DNA from: Xenoacremonium recifei | Taxonomy: Eukaryota; Ascomycota; Sordariomycetes; Hypocreales; Nectriaceae | Reading direction: 5' to 3' | Length of the DNA stretch: 64,000 bases | Assembly: GCA_012184525.1 (NCBI GenBank) | Contig: WOFQ01000030.1 | Span: 186,001 to 250,000, forward strand | Part shown: piece by piece, positions 1-12,503 of the stretch | How positions within the stretch are numbered: the first letter of the stretch is position 1 | How the letters are laid out: each line of letters begins with the position of its first letter | Made by a program: the position numbers and the translations under genes | The notes under the pieces: model-generated | What the model was told of the DNA's origin: nothing | The model's input: the letters and a program-made list of their open reading frames with translations, nothing else | The model's database searches: none

Positions 1-1315
1 TCCACACCACCTTCCTCCAAGACGTAGTGAATCTCCTTTGCCGTATTGACATACATGTCTACACCTGCAAGAAAGGCGGAATGGATATCGAAGCTCATGA
101 TGGAGTAATTAGCCACTGTTTTGGGCGGGGCTATCGTTGCCCAGGTCGTTGGATTATTCATGTATTTCTCGATTCCCAGCACGCCCAGATAGCAAAACTG
201 GTCGACCTCACAGGTTCTGGTCACGTCAAAGGGGTCTCGTCCGCCCTCCCCAGTTTCATTGTCGTAAAGGTCTCGGATCTGTGCCATGCAAAATGAATCT
301 GCGGCCTGGCAGACTAAAGGATCTGGGTAGTCATAGCACGCTTCGTGGACATACATACAACGCGGAAGTGCTTCCGCAATGAGATTGCATCGAGTTTCGT
401 TAAAGATTGGCTGTGAGAGTCCAGGACGCGGTTTGCACAGAGTCTCGTAGTAACCCCACGTAGTATCCATTGGGGATACGAACCCGTCTCCAATCATGAT
501 GGTCTTGAGAGGAATGCGAAATTCAGGCGTGACGCGTTGCGTGTTGTACCGGATGATCTCAGCTGCTAGAGTGGGAACGTAATGACCTCCGTATGACTCC
601 CCGCTAATATGGAAAGGTACCTGCTTCAGGGACGGGAAGGCTGAGTAGAATATTTGCAGGAAGACATGCATGTCAGATGCAGCAATGAAGGAGTCTGTTG
701 GTAGATCTACTCCATCGTCCACGTAAGAGAACCCCGTCCCGGCTGGTTGGTCGATGAAGATCATAGATGCGTTTCTAGTCCAGGAGTATGGGTTCCTCCG
801 GGTACCCATGCCATCTTCGTCAATCAGGCATGGACCAAGCTCGAGCATCATACCTACGACAACTAGTAAGTGTGGCCGCTCGTGTATGAGAAGTGACAGT
901 GCTTTTCATACCAATAAGACCACTACATCCAGGTCCTCCCGTCATCCATAGGTTGAGAGGATCTTCCTGGGGATTGTTGAGACTCTCAAAATACCCTAAG
1001 GTAAGTATCATTAGACCGTACTGGAAGTAAATAGGATAGCAAAAGCCTTGGGCAGGTCTTACAGAAGAACAAGTGCTTTCCGTCGATGTCAAACCATCCA
1101 GTGAACTGCTTCGACCCTGCATTGCACAGCCTATCCGTTTGCTGCTTGATTCGGATAGAGTGTTTGGGATGGCTCGGTATGTCATACCTGACATAACTTT
1201 CCGAATTGGTATTTGCATCAACATCATACCCTGAAATAGGATATTGTAAAATGGACGCTGTTGTCAGTGAAGCCAGGGTAGCTAAAGCAACCAGAGTCTT
1301 GATGAGCCCCGCCAT
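1..1315 (-). CDS. Secreted serine carboxypeptidase (peptidase family S10), 3' end beyond window
   Basis: Removes C-terminal residues from peptides; probably secreted or vacuolar. The ATG at 1315 starts a hydrophobic signal peptide (MAGLIKTLVALATLASLTTA). Exon 1 runs to 1063 and an intron (1062-996) joins to give HLFFWYFES, followed by the oxyanion-hole motif GGPGCSGL. A second intron precedes LELGPCLIDEDG. Reading on towards the window start, GESYGG with the nucleophile Ser lies at 585-602, inside ISGESYGGHYVP. The sequence stays open to base 1, so the catalytic Asp and His lie outside the window. The order of motifs matches fungal carboxypeptidase S1-type enzymes. No lesion was seen in the visible part. 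The family call is firm; the substrate is unknown. Confidence 0.9.
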
Positions 1316-1952
1316 CTTCAGAAAAAAAGAACACGAGTCCAAACGGCGTGAACGTAGCCTTTCCAGCTCAAACCTTTGACTGCTGGTTGATTAATACATG
1401 AACGTAGTAAATTAGTCGCATGGTGATTCCTGGATTGTTGAGGGCATCAGTGACGATGCGAAGAATCCTTTCCCCGCAGTCCAACGTGCCCCTCTCCTGC
1501 CTAATTAGGTAATTTTGTACGAGATAACCAAGAACATGCCTTTTGATTACACTAAGCTAGGGTGTTTGAGTTTATGGTTCATCCAGTGAATTGATGTCAC
1601 TCCAGTAAATTCCTCAATCAAGGATCTATAGACGAGTGACTGATTAGGTAGCCAGGCTCAACGATAGCTTCTGTGCTATGGAACGCAAGAGCGGAGTGCG
1701 CTCGGAGCAAAATACGAAGTAATAGAGGGCTCGCGCAAAACGCCGCCCATCTTAAAAAAAAAAACGTTATCTAGTTCCTAATCACATAGACATACCGGCA
1801 CCTGTTATTTCATCTACATTTTTTTTATGCGGGATGGGCACGGGCGCTTCATCTACATTAAAACCATTGCCTCTGTCTTGAAGTCTCAGGTCCAAACTAT
1901 GTGTTGACGCTCCAGGGATTCCAAACCTCATCAATTCATCTCAGAAGCTGAA
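1316..1952. other. Intergenic, nothing recognised
   Basis: Divergent region between the carboxypeptidase (minus) and the ABC transporter (plus). It probably holds both promoters. An A-run lies near 1755 and a T-run near 1820. No further coding signal was seen. Confidence 0.5.
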
Positions 1953-4900
1953 ATGGCTACCATGGAGTACCTGGTACAGCTGGGACCGGCGGTTTTGGAC
2001 CCGGAATTCGGTTCATTGTACTGGACGAGCTCAACAGCTTCAGTATCCTTCAACCTCCAAATAGCGCTTCTTTCAATTTCTTTATTAGCAACAATTTCCT
2101 TCATATTTGGAGCATCGCGCAAGAGGGTACATGATACGGGCTTGTGTTCTGCTTACCCACATGCGGTATTCAATGCTTCAAAAACTCTAGGGGCAATGGT
2201 GTGCGCAATTCTGAGTACCCTTGCTTACTCTAGTAAGACTTGGCCAGAAGATATCCTTAGTATGTCTATCATACTTCTATGGGTAGGTTCCCCTTACGTC
2301 TATCTTTCTGAGAGACTCTAAACTGAGATGCAGTTCGTGATTGCTGCTGGTGGGGTACTGGCCTTTCTCCTACCCTGGCATCATCATCTTTTGCGATCGA
2401 CCGCCGATCTTCTTGCCCTTTCTATTTTCTTTTCGACCACTGTCCCAAATGACCTCTTTCCACATATCTTCTTTCAATACAATACCCCGTACCAAGATCA
2501 TACTTCGATATGCCATCTCGGGTTTGTTATTACGACCGCGGTTATCCTTCCAATCATGTCGCCATATTGCTCACACCTTCCTCGAGACGCACAGGTGCCT
2601 CATCCCAGGGCATTAACATCTCCAATCACGAGGTGGTGGACATACTCCTGGGTGACAAGCTTCATCACCAAGGCGTATTCGCGCAGGTCCAACCTAACTA
2701 TGGAAGATTTGCCGCCTTTGACGCCACATTCTCATCCTGCTCTTTGGATCGAGAGGTTCGTGTCATTGCGCTTACAGTGCTCGAATACCTTACAGGCATT
2801 GGTTCGACTATTCTGTCCTCGAATGGCGACCATGGCATTTTTCATGATATGTTGTGGCCTCTCTGAGTTTCTCGGTGCACTTGGACTCCGGAATCTCTTA
2901 CTTCATCTCGAAAGTCAGCCTTCAAAGCCATTATTCACCCCATGGTTTTCAGCTCTGTTATTTGGTGCCTCACCTGTAATTCGGGGGATTTTTATGCAGA
3001 CATTTGAGTTCTTCTCTACAGAAGCAATCTGTCATCTCAAAGGGACAGTTATTTCCATGTCCTATCGGAAGATATTCTCCTCCAGGCCAGGCGCTCCTCC
3101 CGACGCGGGACAAACCATTAACTTGATTTCTGCAGATATAGACAAGATAGCAACATTCCGATACTACATCATGGCCGCGTTCATGGTTCCTGTGGAAGTG
3201 ATAGTAGCTAGCTTGCTCCTTTATCAGACATTGGGATGGGCCTGTCTTCCTGGGATTGGGATCTTGCTTTTCACAAGAGCTCCTATCGCGTGGTACTTCA
3301 GTAGTCTTCTGGGTACTGCACAACAACGCGTCATGACGGCCATCGACTCCAGGGTCCGACGAGTTGGGGACACCGTCAGAGGACTACAGACTATCAAAAT
3401 GCTTGGTCATGGTGCTTCCTTTGTGGCGTGGATCGACGAGAAGAGGAGTCCCGAGCTTTGTGCTCTGTGGCAAAAGTGGAAAATTGTTGCATTGTCCGAC
3501 GGCGTCTCCAATTTGTTCGTCTTTATACCTTTGGTCGTTTCGCTGACAATGTACACGCTGGTGAAGAAGAAGCCTCTTGAACCTTCAGTGGTCTTCACTG
3601 TTCTGTCTGTATTCAACACCTTACAGAAAATGCTTGGCCTGACTGTAATCGGCGCGAACTGCTACGCTCAGGCCATGGTGTCATTGAACCGTCTTTCCAA
3701 TTTTCTTGACGCAAATTCCGATGATACTACCTCACAAGATGCCACGTCAACTTCAATCACTGCATCAGAACCCGAGGGGATATTTGGATGCAAGGACGCC
3801 GTAATACTGGCGCAAAGCCCTGAAGGCAAGGAGATCGAAGTTTTGGCGATTTCAGATCTTGAATTTATTCGAGGAGGATTGAATCTCGTAATTGGGAAGA
3901 CAGGGCAAGTCAATCCTTTTTCTCCCTCTTTCGCTTCTCACATTGCCTAACTCCTACCCTCCAGATCGGGAAAGTCGACACTCATCAAGGCTCTTATTTC
4001 CGAACTTCGCCTTTCATCTGGGATCGCGAATCTACGCTCCCATCCGTCCGAAACTCTTGCGTACGCCCCTCAAAATCCATGGCTGCAGCGTGGCACGATT
4101 CGAGACAATATCCTTCTCTCGTCACCTTTTTGTCAGGCTCGATATGATGAAGTTCTTCGGGTTACTGCCCTGGATCTTGACTTAGCGACCATCGCCGGTG
4201 GTGATCTCTCAGATGTAGGGGAGGCTGGATCATCGCTGTCCGGCGGGCAGAAGTCCAGAATTGGTCTTGCGAGAGCAATCTACTCTTCCAACAAAATAGT
4301 CGTTCTTGATGATGTTTTGGCGGCACTGGACGCAAATACTTCCGCATTCGTCTTCGAAAATGCTCTATGTGGACCATTGTTGAAGAATCGAACAGTCATA
4401 ATGGTGTCCCAGAGCGATTTATGCAGAGCCATGGCGGACCAAATAATTGAACTAGACCATGGTAGCGTCAAATCAATCCAAAGACAAAAACGGAATGCCG
4501 CCGCAACAAATGAGTCCAAATCGCCAGAGGTTACAATTTCTGAGTATGAAGTACTTAGCTCATCCTCAATGACTGTACTCGAATTGGCCCCAACGAGTTC
4601 AAGTACATCGCTGGCAGCAGATATTGAAGCTCGACAGAATGGGGACCAGAATACAAAATTAAAGTCCGAGGCCATCCTCACTGGCCTCATCGGCCGCCTG
4701 ACCTTTCTTAGATATCTTGGTCTTTACGGGAGCAGGCCTATTCTCATCCTTCTTTGCGCCGTCCTGCTTACAGCACAATGGCTCGATGTTGCTTCTTCGT
4801 TCTGGCTCACTATTTGGTCCTCAAACAGTTCCACATTCGTAAAATCAGCATCATTTTACGTTTCTATTTATGCCGGCATTGGACTTGGCTGGATCATCAC

Positions 4901-6482
4901 GTCTACATCAGGGACCCTTCTTCTCTTCTTTGGCGCTATCAAAGCCGGGAAAGTGTTGCATTCAAGAATGCTCGCTTCAGTTCTCGGATCAACTTTTGGT
5001 TTTGTGACCAACACGCCAGCTGGTCAGATCATGAACCGATTTTCCTCGGACATGTTTTCCCTGGATAATACCTTGCCGGAGTTGATCAAACAAGTCCTCG
5101 AAAATTACTTATCCATTGTCCTTCGGATAGCTGCGGTGTCCTCCGTCTTACCTGTTTTTCTCGTCCCCGCCTCGTTGTTCCTTGGGATGGGTGTCATCAC
5201 AGGGCATCTGTACATGTACGGCTCTACAGCGTCGAAGCGACTCTACGCAGCTGGGCTATCGCCGATACTCTCATCTGTCACAGAAGCTATTTCCGGTATT
5301 GAAGTCATCAGACCCTACGGTGTCCAAGAAGACTTCAGATCTCGATTTGACGAGGCTCTTGAGATTTATCTTCGGGGGTGGGAGGCGATTAGTGCAACCC
5401 AGAGATGGCTGGCCGTGCGCATGGATCTTTTCGCTGGAATGATATCGCTGTCAGCGGCAATATTGTCAATGGTCCTCGCGAATGACAACCCAGCTACTGT
5501 GGGCTTCAGTATGACTAGCTCAAGTGCATTGTGTACTGCTTTGCTTTGTGAGTACAAGAGCGGGTGGCAGATGCTTTCTGGAATCTTGGCTGACTAAGTG
5601 ACAGATGCCGTCTATCTTTCAAGTGTTCTTGAAGTGGAAATGAACTCTTTCCAGAGAGCTAGAGAGTATATAACGGGAATCCCTCAAGAAGAGGTCATGG
5701 ATTCCAAAGTTCAGCCGCCTCGACCTTGTTGGCCCGAGCAAGGCCGTCTCCAAGTTTCCAATCTCACAGCTGGATATTGTCTTGATGGCGAACCTGTAAT
5801 TGAGGGAATCTCGTTCTCTGCCGAGCCAGGTAAGAGAATAGCCATCGTCGGCCGATCAGGCGGTGGGAAATCAACACTTGTAGCAAGTATACTTCGACTT
5901 GCAGTCAAATATCGGGGCAGCATTGTTATTGATGGGATGGATGTCGAAGATGTAGATGTTGTTAAACTTCGGCAGGCCGTCAGTTTCATTCCTCAAGATC
6001 CTAAATTATTCGAGGATACGCTGAGATTCAACCTCGATTTCACCAGAACAGTTGCGGACGAAGACTTGGAGGAAATTCTCACTCAGGTCGTCGGCGGCAG
6101 CGGTGTTCACAAGGCCTGGTCGCTGGATCAGCCGATAGCCATGAACGGTGGCAATCTTTCGCAAGGCGAGAGGCAGCTCGTTGCTATGGCTCGAGCACTA
6201 GCAAATGACGCCCGAATAGTCATCATCGACGAGGCTACTGCAAGCCTTGATCCCGAAAGCGACCAAAGGATACAGCATCTGTTGCGAGAGCGTTTCCCGC
6301 ATAAGACTTTGATCGCAATCGCACACAGACTGGATACGATCCTCGACTTTGACGAGGTCCTAGTGATGGAGACGGGCCAACTGGTAGAAAGAGGGAACCC
6401 GAAGACATTGATTAATTCCGGAGAAGGTCACTTCTGGAAGATGTGGGTGGCCCAAGAAACAGGCCGGGGGAAGCAAAGATAA
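1953..6482 (+). CDS. Full-length ABCC-type (MRP/YOR1-like) ABC transporter
   Basis: Membrane efflux pump of the ABCC class, predicted 1453 aa from four exons: 1953-2282, 2334-3904, 3965-5547 and 5605-6482. The order is TMD1-NBD1-TMD2-NBD2 with a hydrophobic N-terminal extension. NBD1 has Walker A GKTGSGKST (split by the second intron), Q-loop YAPQNPW, signature LSGGQ and Walker B IVVLDD. Its catalytic Glu is Asp and its switch His is Gln (MVSQSD), the usual degenerate first site of ABCC proteins. NBD2 is canonical: GRSGGGKST, PQDPKLF, LSQGE, IIDEATASLD and IAHRLDT. The second intron uses a GC donor (3905-3906). A Zn2Cys6 regulator follows 284 bp downstream on the same strand, suggesting a regulator-pump pair. 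The substrate cannot be read from the sequence; drugs or metabolites are likely. Confidence 0.93.
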
Positions 6483-6766
6483 GGGTGGATCACCGATTTT
6501 AGCGTAGTTGAAGGAGTGAACCAGTATAAAGCTGAGGAACCCCCTCTGATAACAACGCTCAAAGAGCTATTCCACTGCGCTGTGTCTAATTGCCAGCAGT
6601 GTGCCAACCCCTGTAACCTCCCGTCACATCGTATGATCCTGTAATTCTGCACCTGGACTGGTCGTTCCATATCAGCCGAGGGTTCTGGGCATTGTCTTTT
6701 CCTTACCTGCAACGCAGTCCGGTTCACACGACTCCAACTACGAGACCGCCATCGTTCAGATAAACA

Positions 6767-8966
6767 ATGGCAGGATCAGACCAGCCAAAGCGAAAAAGAA
6801 ATGTTGTTTCCCGGGATCGATTAGGGTGCATTTCTTGTCGATCAAGGCGGCTACGCTGTGATAAAACTAAACCTGAATGTTTGAATGTAGGAGAAAGCCA
6901 GCCTTTACCGTGACGACGCGCTGTCCTAACGTCACTTTCAGTGTACACGTACCAATCGGAAATGCGAAGGATATGTCAATCCTATTTGCTTTCGCGATCA
7001 GACTAATGCCACGGTTCAGAAGGCGCGGGACCAGGCAGCTAAAAGAAAGCAAGCAAGATCACAATTGATGGACGGATCACCTTCGCAGCCATCCCCGAGG
7101 GGTTCTCCGCGGTTTTCTTCTCTTTCTTGCATTGCGCAGCTAGATTCAATCACACACGATATAGACCAAGGCCAAGCTTCGACTGATCCCGTGCTGGCTA
7201 ATGCACCAACGCCGAGTATGCCAGATGCGGGACTCGACTTTGCGCTTCTGAGCCACTCTGACAACGTGGATTGGGCTTTGGACTGGCAGAATTGGGAGCT
7301 CAAAAGTAACTCCGCGGAGCCCGTGGAGAACATTAGCGATTACAACTGCATCCCATCGCCTGAATCGCCATTTTTTAACAACAAACTCGAACAAGCTACT
7401 TCCCAGACATATCGCGATGACCAGACTACCGAGATGGATCTTGAGACTTTCCATAATCTCATGAACCCAGCACTATCGCTATGCCTCTCTGACTATTCAC
7501 ATCCGGCCTTCGCTGCTTTCCAATTCTCACCAGATCACGAATATTATCGCTATCTCTGCAACGGCTCTGTTGAAGGCTTCAATACTATCATGCCTTTGGT
7601 TGAGCTCATCTCAGACGATCGTCTCGCATCTTCCTATTTATACAGCGCTGCTCTTGCTGTGTCAGCTCTAAGCGTATCTTTGATCAACGCAACTGCAGAA
7701 CCGCTTTCCGATTCTCTTTGTCTGACTGGCGTCCCGAAAGCGGTAGCAAAGAGGCATGCCCTTCAACATTACTCTACGGCGTTGAAGTCTTTATCCCGGG
7801 CTTTCCCAATGTCAGGCCCAGATGTATTCTCGGAAGTCACTTTGGAGCAATTACTTGGCTGGCTCATGACTCGCCTCCTTTTGTCAAACATAGACCTCCG
7901 TCTAGGTTCATTGGCCGCATGGCGAGCACATTTACGAGTTGTAGGACGGGTTATCTCCGTATGGCACAGCCGGATCTCCCAGTCCAAACAAGGCCGAGCT
8001 CTGATCCACACCTTTGCACGCATGGCTCTGCTCCTTGAGCTTCAGAACGAAGATTTTGCAGTCACTAGACAAGGGACGATGAACCCTTGTATTGCGGCCG
8101 AAATTGCGTCCATGCTTGAGCATTCAACTTCGCCTCGAGATAGACTTCTAGCGCTCATACGCGATGTTTCAAAGGTTGAGGTCAAGTATCGCTTACGACC
8201 AGACAAAAGCTTAAAATGGGTCTCCAAGATGGAGAATATCGAGGCCGAGTTGTTGGAATGGTATCAGAAGCTTTCGCCCACCGAGCTCCCAGTTGACACT
8301 GGCATTGCAGCCCCCGTTAGCTACACTGTCGACGATGGCATTTACTTGACACCACTAACATTCCCTAACTCAACAGACCCGCACACAGCAGCAGTGAACT
8401 ACGCTCACTTCCTATGTGCACGAATGCGTTCAAGAACTCGCTATGGCTCTACTTCGGAGCTCATCGCCCCAGATGATGCCGAGACATCAATCCTCTACAT
8501 CTGCCGTATTGCTGCCGGGCTGGATCCGTCAAACTGTAAACAGGTCGATGCGTACGGCCATGGCATGATGCCTGCTGTTGTTGGTGCCTTTCGATGGAGT
8601 CTCGATGAACGAATTCGAAATTGGATCGTCGGCTGGCTCAAAGGCTATGGTGGTTTCGGCGCTAGAGAGGGTTTATGGAACGTGGATCAAACAAGACGAC
8701 TCATGCTGTGGATAGACGAAAATTACAAGGGGGTAGCCTATAAGGAATGGCATCTCATCATGGCGAGAATTGTGGAAGAGGATAGTGACGGATCAAATGC
8801 TATCATGAACGAGGAGATGGTCTGGCATGAGGTGGTTCAGCGAGCCGAAGAGGATCAATCAACAGCCGCAACTGGAGAGCAAGGTGATGGAGCAAGTCCC
8901 TTTAGGGTGGTCATGTACACGCGATCCCAGCATGGTCCTGCGACACATTACTTTACGGTACCTTAG
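6767..8966 (+). CDS. Zn2Cys6 transcription factor with fungal-specific regulatory domain
   Basis: Nuclear transcription regulator, predicted 714 aa. Exon 1 (6767-6886) and exon 2 (6942-8966) join inside the binuclear zinc cluster to give CISCRSRRLRCDKTKPEC followed by LNC and TRTNRKCEGY, so all six cysteines are present with normal spacing. A basic stretch (QPKRKRN) precedes the cluster. The remaining ~640 residues are helical in character and resemble the Fungal_trans_2-type middle and C-terminal region. The gene lies just downstream of the ABCC pump on the same strand, so control of that pump is a reasonable inference. No frame lesion was seen. Confidence 0.88.
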
Positions 8967-10551
8967 TGTCCTGAGTATTACTCCAGGGAGATGGGTACTT
9001 AATACCTTGCTTGGCACAGTAAGAAAGGGTCCCTGGTTTAACTATGTTAACACCCTAGGGGAATTATATACTGTATAGCTTTACTCTGTCTTTGACCTTT
9101 AAGGGCTTAGACATCTCAACCCATATTACCCATGTACATTCCGGCACGATCAAGCAAAAATATTCAATGATACCAATTAAATACCCTTCAAGGAGTAGGG
9201 CTGTAAATGATAATGATTTGACTTTCGAAGTCAACATTGCAAAACCTGAATTTATGCATCTGAAAAACCTTAAGGCTAACGGGATTGTCTTTAGACCTCT
9301 TTATGAATAGTAGCTATAAGTTGGTACCACACCTAAGAAGCTCCCATAAACATGTTATACAAACGAGCTTTCTCTCGACACATTACGCGAAGTCAAGTGA
9401 TGTTATGCAATTCAGTATTGGGTCTTGTCCCATCGCTGATCAATTATTCCATAAATCGTGTATAAATGCGATTGTCTTGATTTTGGCTTGAAGAACTCTA
9501 GCTGCCTCGTTAATCATGTTTGATACCTTTGCGAATCTTTTGCCCTGTCGCTCTATAGCAAAGAGCGCTAGGAAAGGCCTGAAGGCAGAGAAAGTATAAG
9601 ACCCTGTTCTCAACGCGGTTCTTCCATAATCAGCGCGCATCTTTTTCTCTCCTCTTCCCTCTTCCTCATCTCCTTCTTTTTTCATTCTTTTTAATAGTGC
9701 GTGTGAGTGATAAATTTGATCTCCTCAGAACCTCGTAACAATGGTTCTATCGGATACATGATATCTCATTTCCACGTGCCATATTATTCATCTTTACTGA
9801 CCTATGAAAACATTGAATCTCTCATCGGCTAGCAAAACGAGGAAAATTATGTTTCTCGTCCCTGCTGCACTCCTCTGCCTCCATAGAGATGATGTCTGTG
9901 AGAATCTGTATGGTGCTGACTTGATGTTGTCCTAGGAAACCCTCGCGCGGTGTTCGCGGAGTTCGCGGAGTTCCAGTCTCAGCAGACCACAGCGTGTCTT
10001 GACCACCACTCATTGCCTTCGCAGCGAGGAATTGTGTATGAGCGGAGTGTTTTCCACGATGGACTGTTTTCCAAGTAAGGAGGTCTCAATGATTTGCATC
10101 CTTGGCTGAGCAATGCGCAGCTTCAATTGGCACGTTCCTTCTGTCGAACTGTGTCTTCATGCGCATTCATCATCAGCCATCAGACCACGAATCTCAACGT
10201 CAAAATCCGAGAGACTCTACGATTGGTGGGGAATTATTACAGTGCAGCGTTCGTTATACGAAGCTCTGTCCAATTATGTCCCTCTATCCGGTTAACCATC
10301 TTGCCATCTTTGCCGAAACTGCAGATGAGTCAGCGACAAGGACAGCGATCGGCTTTTTGACTCAAAAGGGTGCGAAGGATCATCTGGAATGTAAGCCTTG
10401 CTCTCATTCTCCACCGCCACCAGGCGCACATGGTAAGCGATATCAATGCATATAACAGACCTCAAGCGCACAAGAATGTGTTCTTGTTTCTTTGATCTTA
10501 CACAAAAAAGCGCAATCTTCAATACCTAAAGATATTTCTGAACCGAAGGGC
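8967..10551. other. Long intergenic region, nothing recognised
   Basis: About 1.6 kb between two regulator genes. Only short open frames without family features are present. A CT-rich stretch near 9650-9690 is the only compositional oddity. Confidence 0.5.
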
Positions 10552-12233
10552 ATGCCTCGTGGTTCAAGACGAAGTACGGGGTGCGGAGTGTGTCGGAGAC
10601 ACAAGATTAAGGTAACGCTGTTTAACTAAATGTCGATCCTCACCACTAATTTCGCACGATGTTAGTGTGACGAAACTCGACCAGTATGCAGTCGCTGCTT
10701 GCGAATCGGTAACCAATGCGTCTACCCGCCGCAATACCAATTCGTGCAAACAAATTCGCCGCCCGCAGGAATTCCGCCCGAAGCCACCGTTAATGAATCC
10801 AGATTGATTGACAGCACTTTGAGTACGAAATTGAGCCTGCTTTACAAAGAAGGTGATAAAGATGGAATGACGTACAAGTTCCAGCTTCTTCGTTATCGCT
10901 CCACAACACGATCTCAATTGCAAAAAGATGCCGAACTCACCTTGAATTCTCAACCGACTTTATCGCAAGAAGACATTTTAGGTTCAGAGTTAGCCTATAG
11001 GCTGCATCTTCAACAGAAGGGGCTTCAACTCCAGCATTTGGGGGAGTATATGTCAGAGATACCCTGTCGCCTCGGCCGCAACCCTGCTCTAGACATCGCC
11101 GTAAAATGTTTGCTTCAAGCTCACGATTATCTGGTCAACAACGAAAAAGGCTGGAGACCAAATACTGAGTATATTCAAGCCCTTCGGATCCTCCAGAACG
11201 TCATTACGGACCCCATATTAGGAACGTCCTCGGAAACTCTCTGTGCAGTCATCTTGATGGTGCATTATGAAGTACTCATAAATTCATTCCAGTTCAATTA
11301 CTAAAAAGGTCGATGGGTAACGTTTTATAGATGATGATCCCGGAGAAACGCGGCTCTCAGTACATAGCACATGCCGGAGGCGCCTTAAGACTTATCCTCC
11401 TTCGTGGCCCTCGTTTCTCCCCGACAGGCTTCGAGAAGGGGCTTTTACAAAGCCAAAGAGGGCAAATCGTATGTCGAACAGGAAGGCTTTCCGTCTACAG
11501 TCCTATTCCTGTCTAGTACCTCGCTTATAAGTCATGCTGAAACCAGGTCTTTGACGCACTCTATCGAAGAGAACATTGCTTCCTGCGCAACAAGGAATGG
11601 CAAGACGTTTGTACTGAAGGCTTTCACGGCAAATCCAGTGCGAACAGTCTTCAAGCCCTCTTCAGTGTCATTTACCAAATCCCATCACTCGTTAAAAGCG
11701 TCGCGGATTGGAAGGCCAGCAATGCTACTACGGGAGTAAGGGTAATGAAGACGGCTGGCCAGGATCTGAAGCGAAATTTAGAAGCCACATGCTATTCACC
11801 GTCGGCTCCCGGAGCTGCAACCAGTGAAATGCAATGTGAGAGTCTTCCATCACGATTCGACGACGCGGAATTCCCAATCTGCTACCACTTCCAGTCGGAA
11901 GCCGTTGCGAAGTTCTATGCTGTACGATGGATGGCATTATTACTTACGGATCTCTGCTTGCATAATCTTGAGTACGATCCTGTCTTGCGACATCAAATCA
12001 CCGACAGAGCACGAGACATTTGCATGTGCTACGAATATGCTGTTCTAACTGAGCCTCTCGGGGCCTTATTCTTACAGTTGCCACTCATCGTTGCATATCA
12101 CGTCAGTTCCGAGAAGCGCAAAAGTTGGGTTCTGGACAAATTCAATACGTTGACCCGGAGCCTACATATCAGATACTCGGTTCAATTCTTAGATGCGATT
12201 TCAGCAAGAATACTCCAAGGGCTACAAAGATAG
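10552..12233 (+). CDS. Zn2Cys6 transcription factor (Fungal_trans_2-like)
   Basis: Predicted 496-aa regulator from four exons: 10552-10611, 10666-11271, 11331-11468 and 11547-12233. The start ATG gives MPRGSRRSTGCGVCRRHKIK. The first intron falls inside the zinc cluster, which continues CDETRPVCSRC and LRIGNQCVYP, so all six cysteines are present. Intron 2 joins HYE to a segment containing YIAHAGGALRLILLRGP, a motif typical of this regulator family; intron 3 joins to FDALYRREHCFL. All exons are in phase and no lesion was seen. No obvious target sits next to it: the downstream neighbour is the convergent H+-ATPase. Confidence 0.85.
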
Positions 12234-12503
12234 ATCAGGAATCAACAATCGTCGCTAAGCTTGTGCTAAAGTGTGTCGAATCCACGAAGCCACGCGAACC
12301 TATCTCAGGATTTCCTAGTCTACAGCTACATAACGTGGATTTCTAAGTCATCACAAAGAGCACTGAGGTCATGAAGGAGGAACTCCGTCTAGATTTCTTG
12401 GGATCTCGGGTTAAAACTCAACCAGTTCATTATTTCTACGGTCCGTCATATATTGTCAAGGAATGTAACGAATGGTCCTTCAACTACCCGTTCCATAGCA
12501 TTG

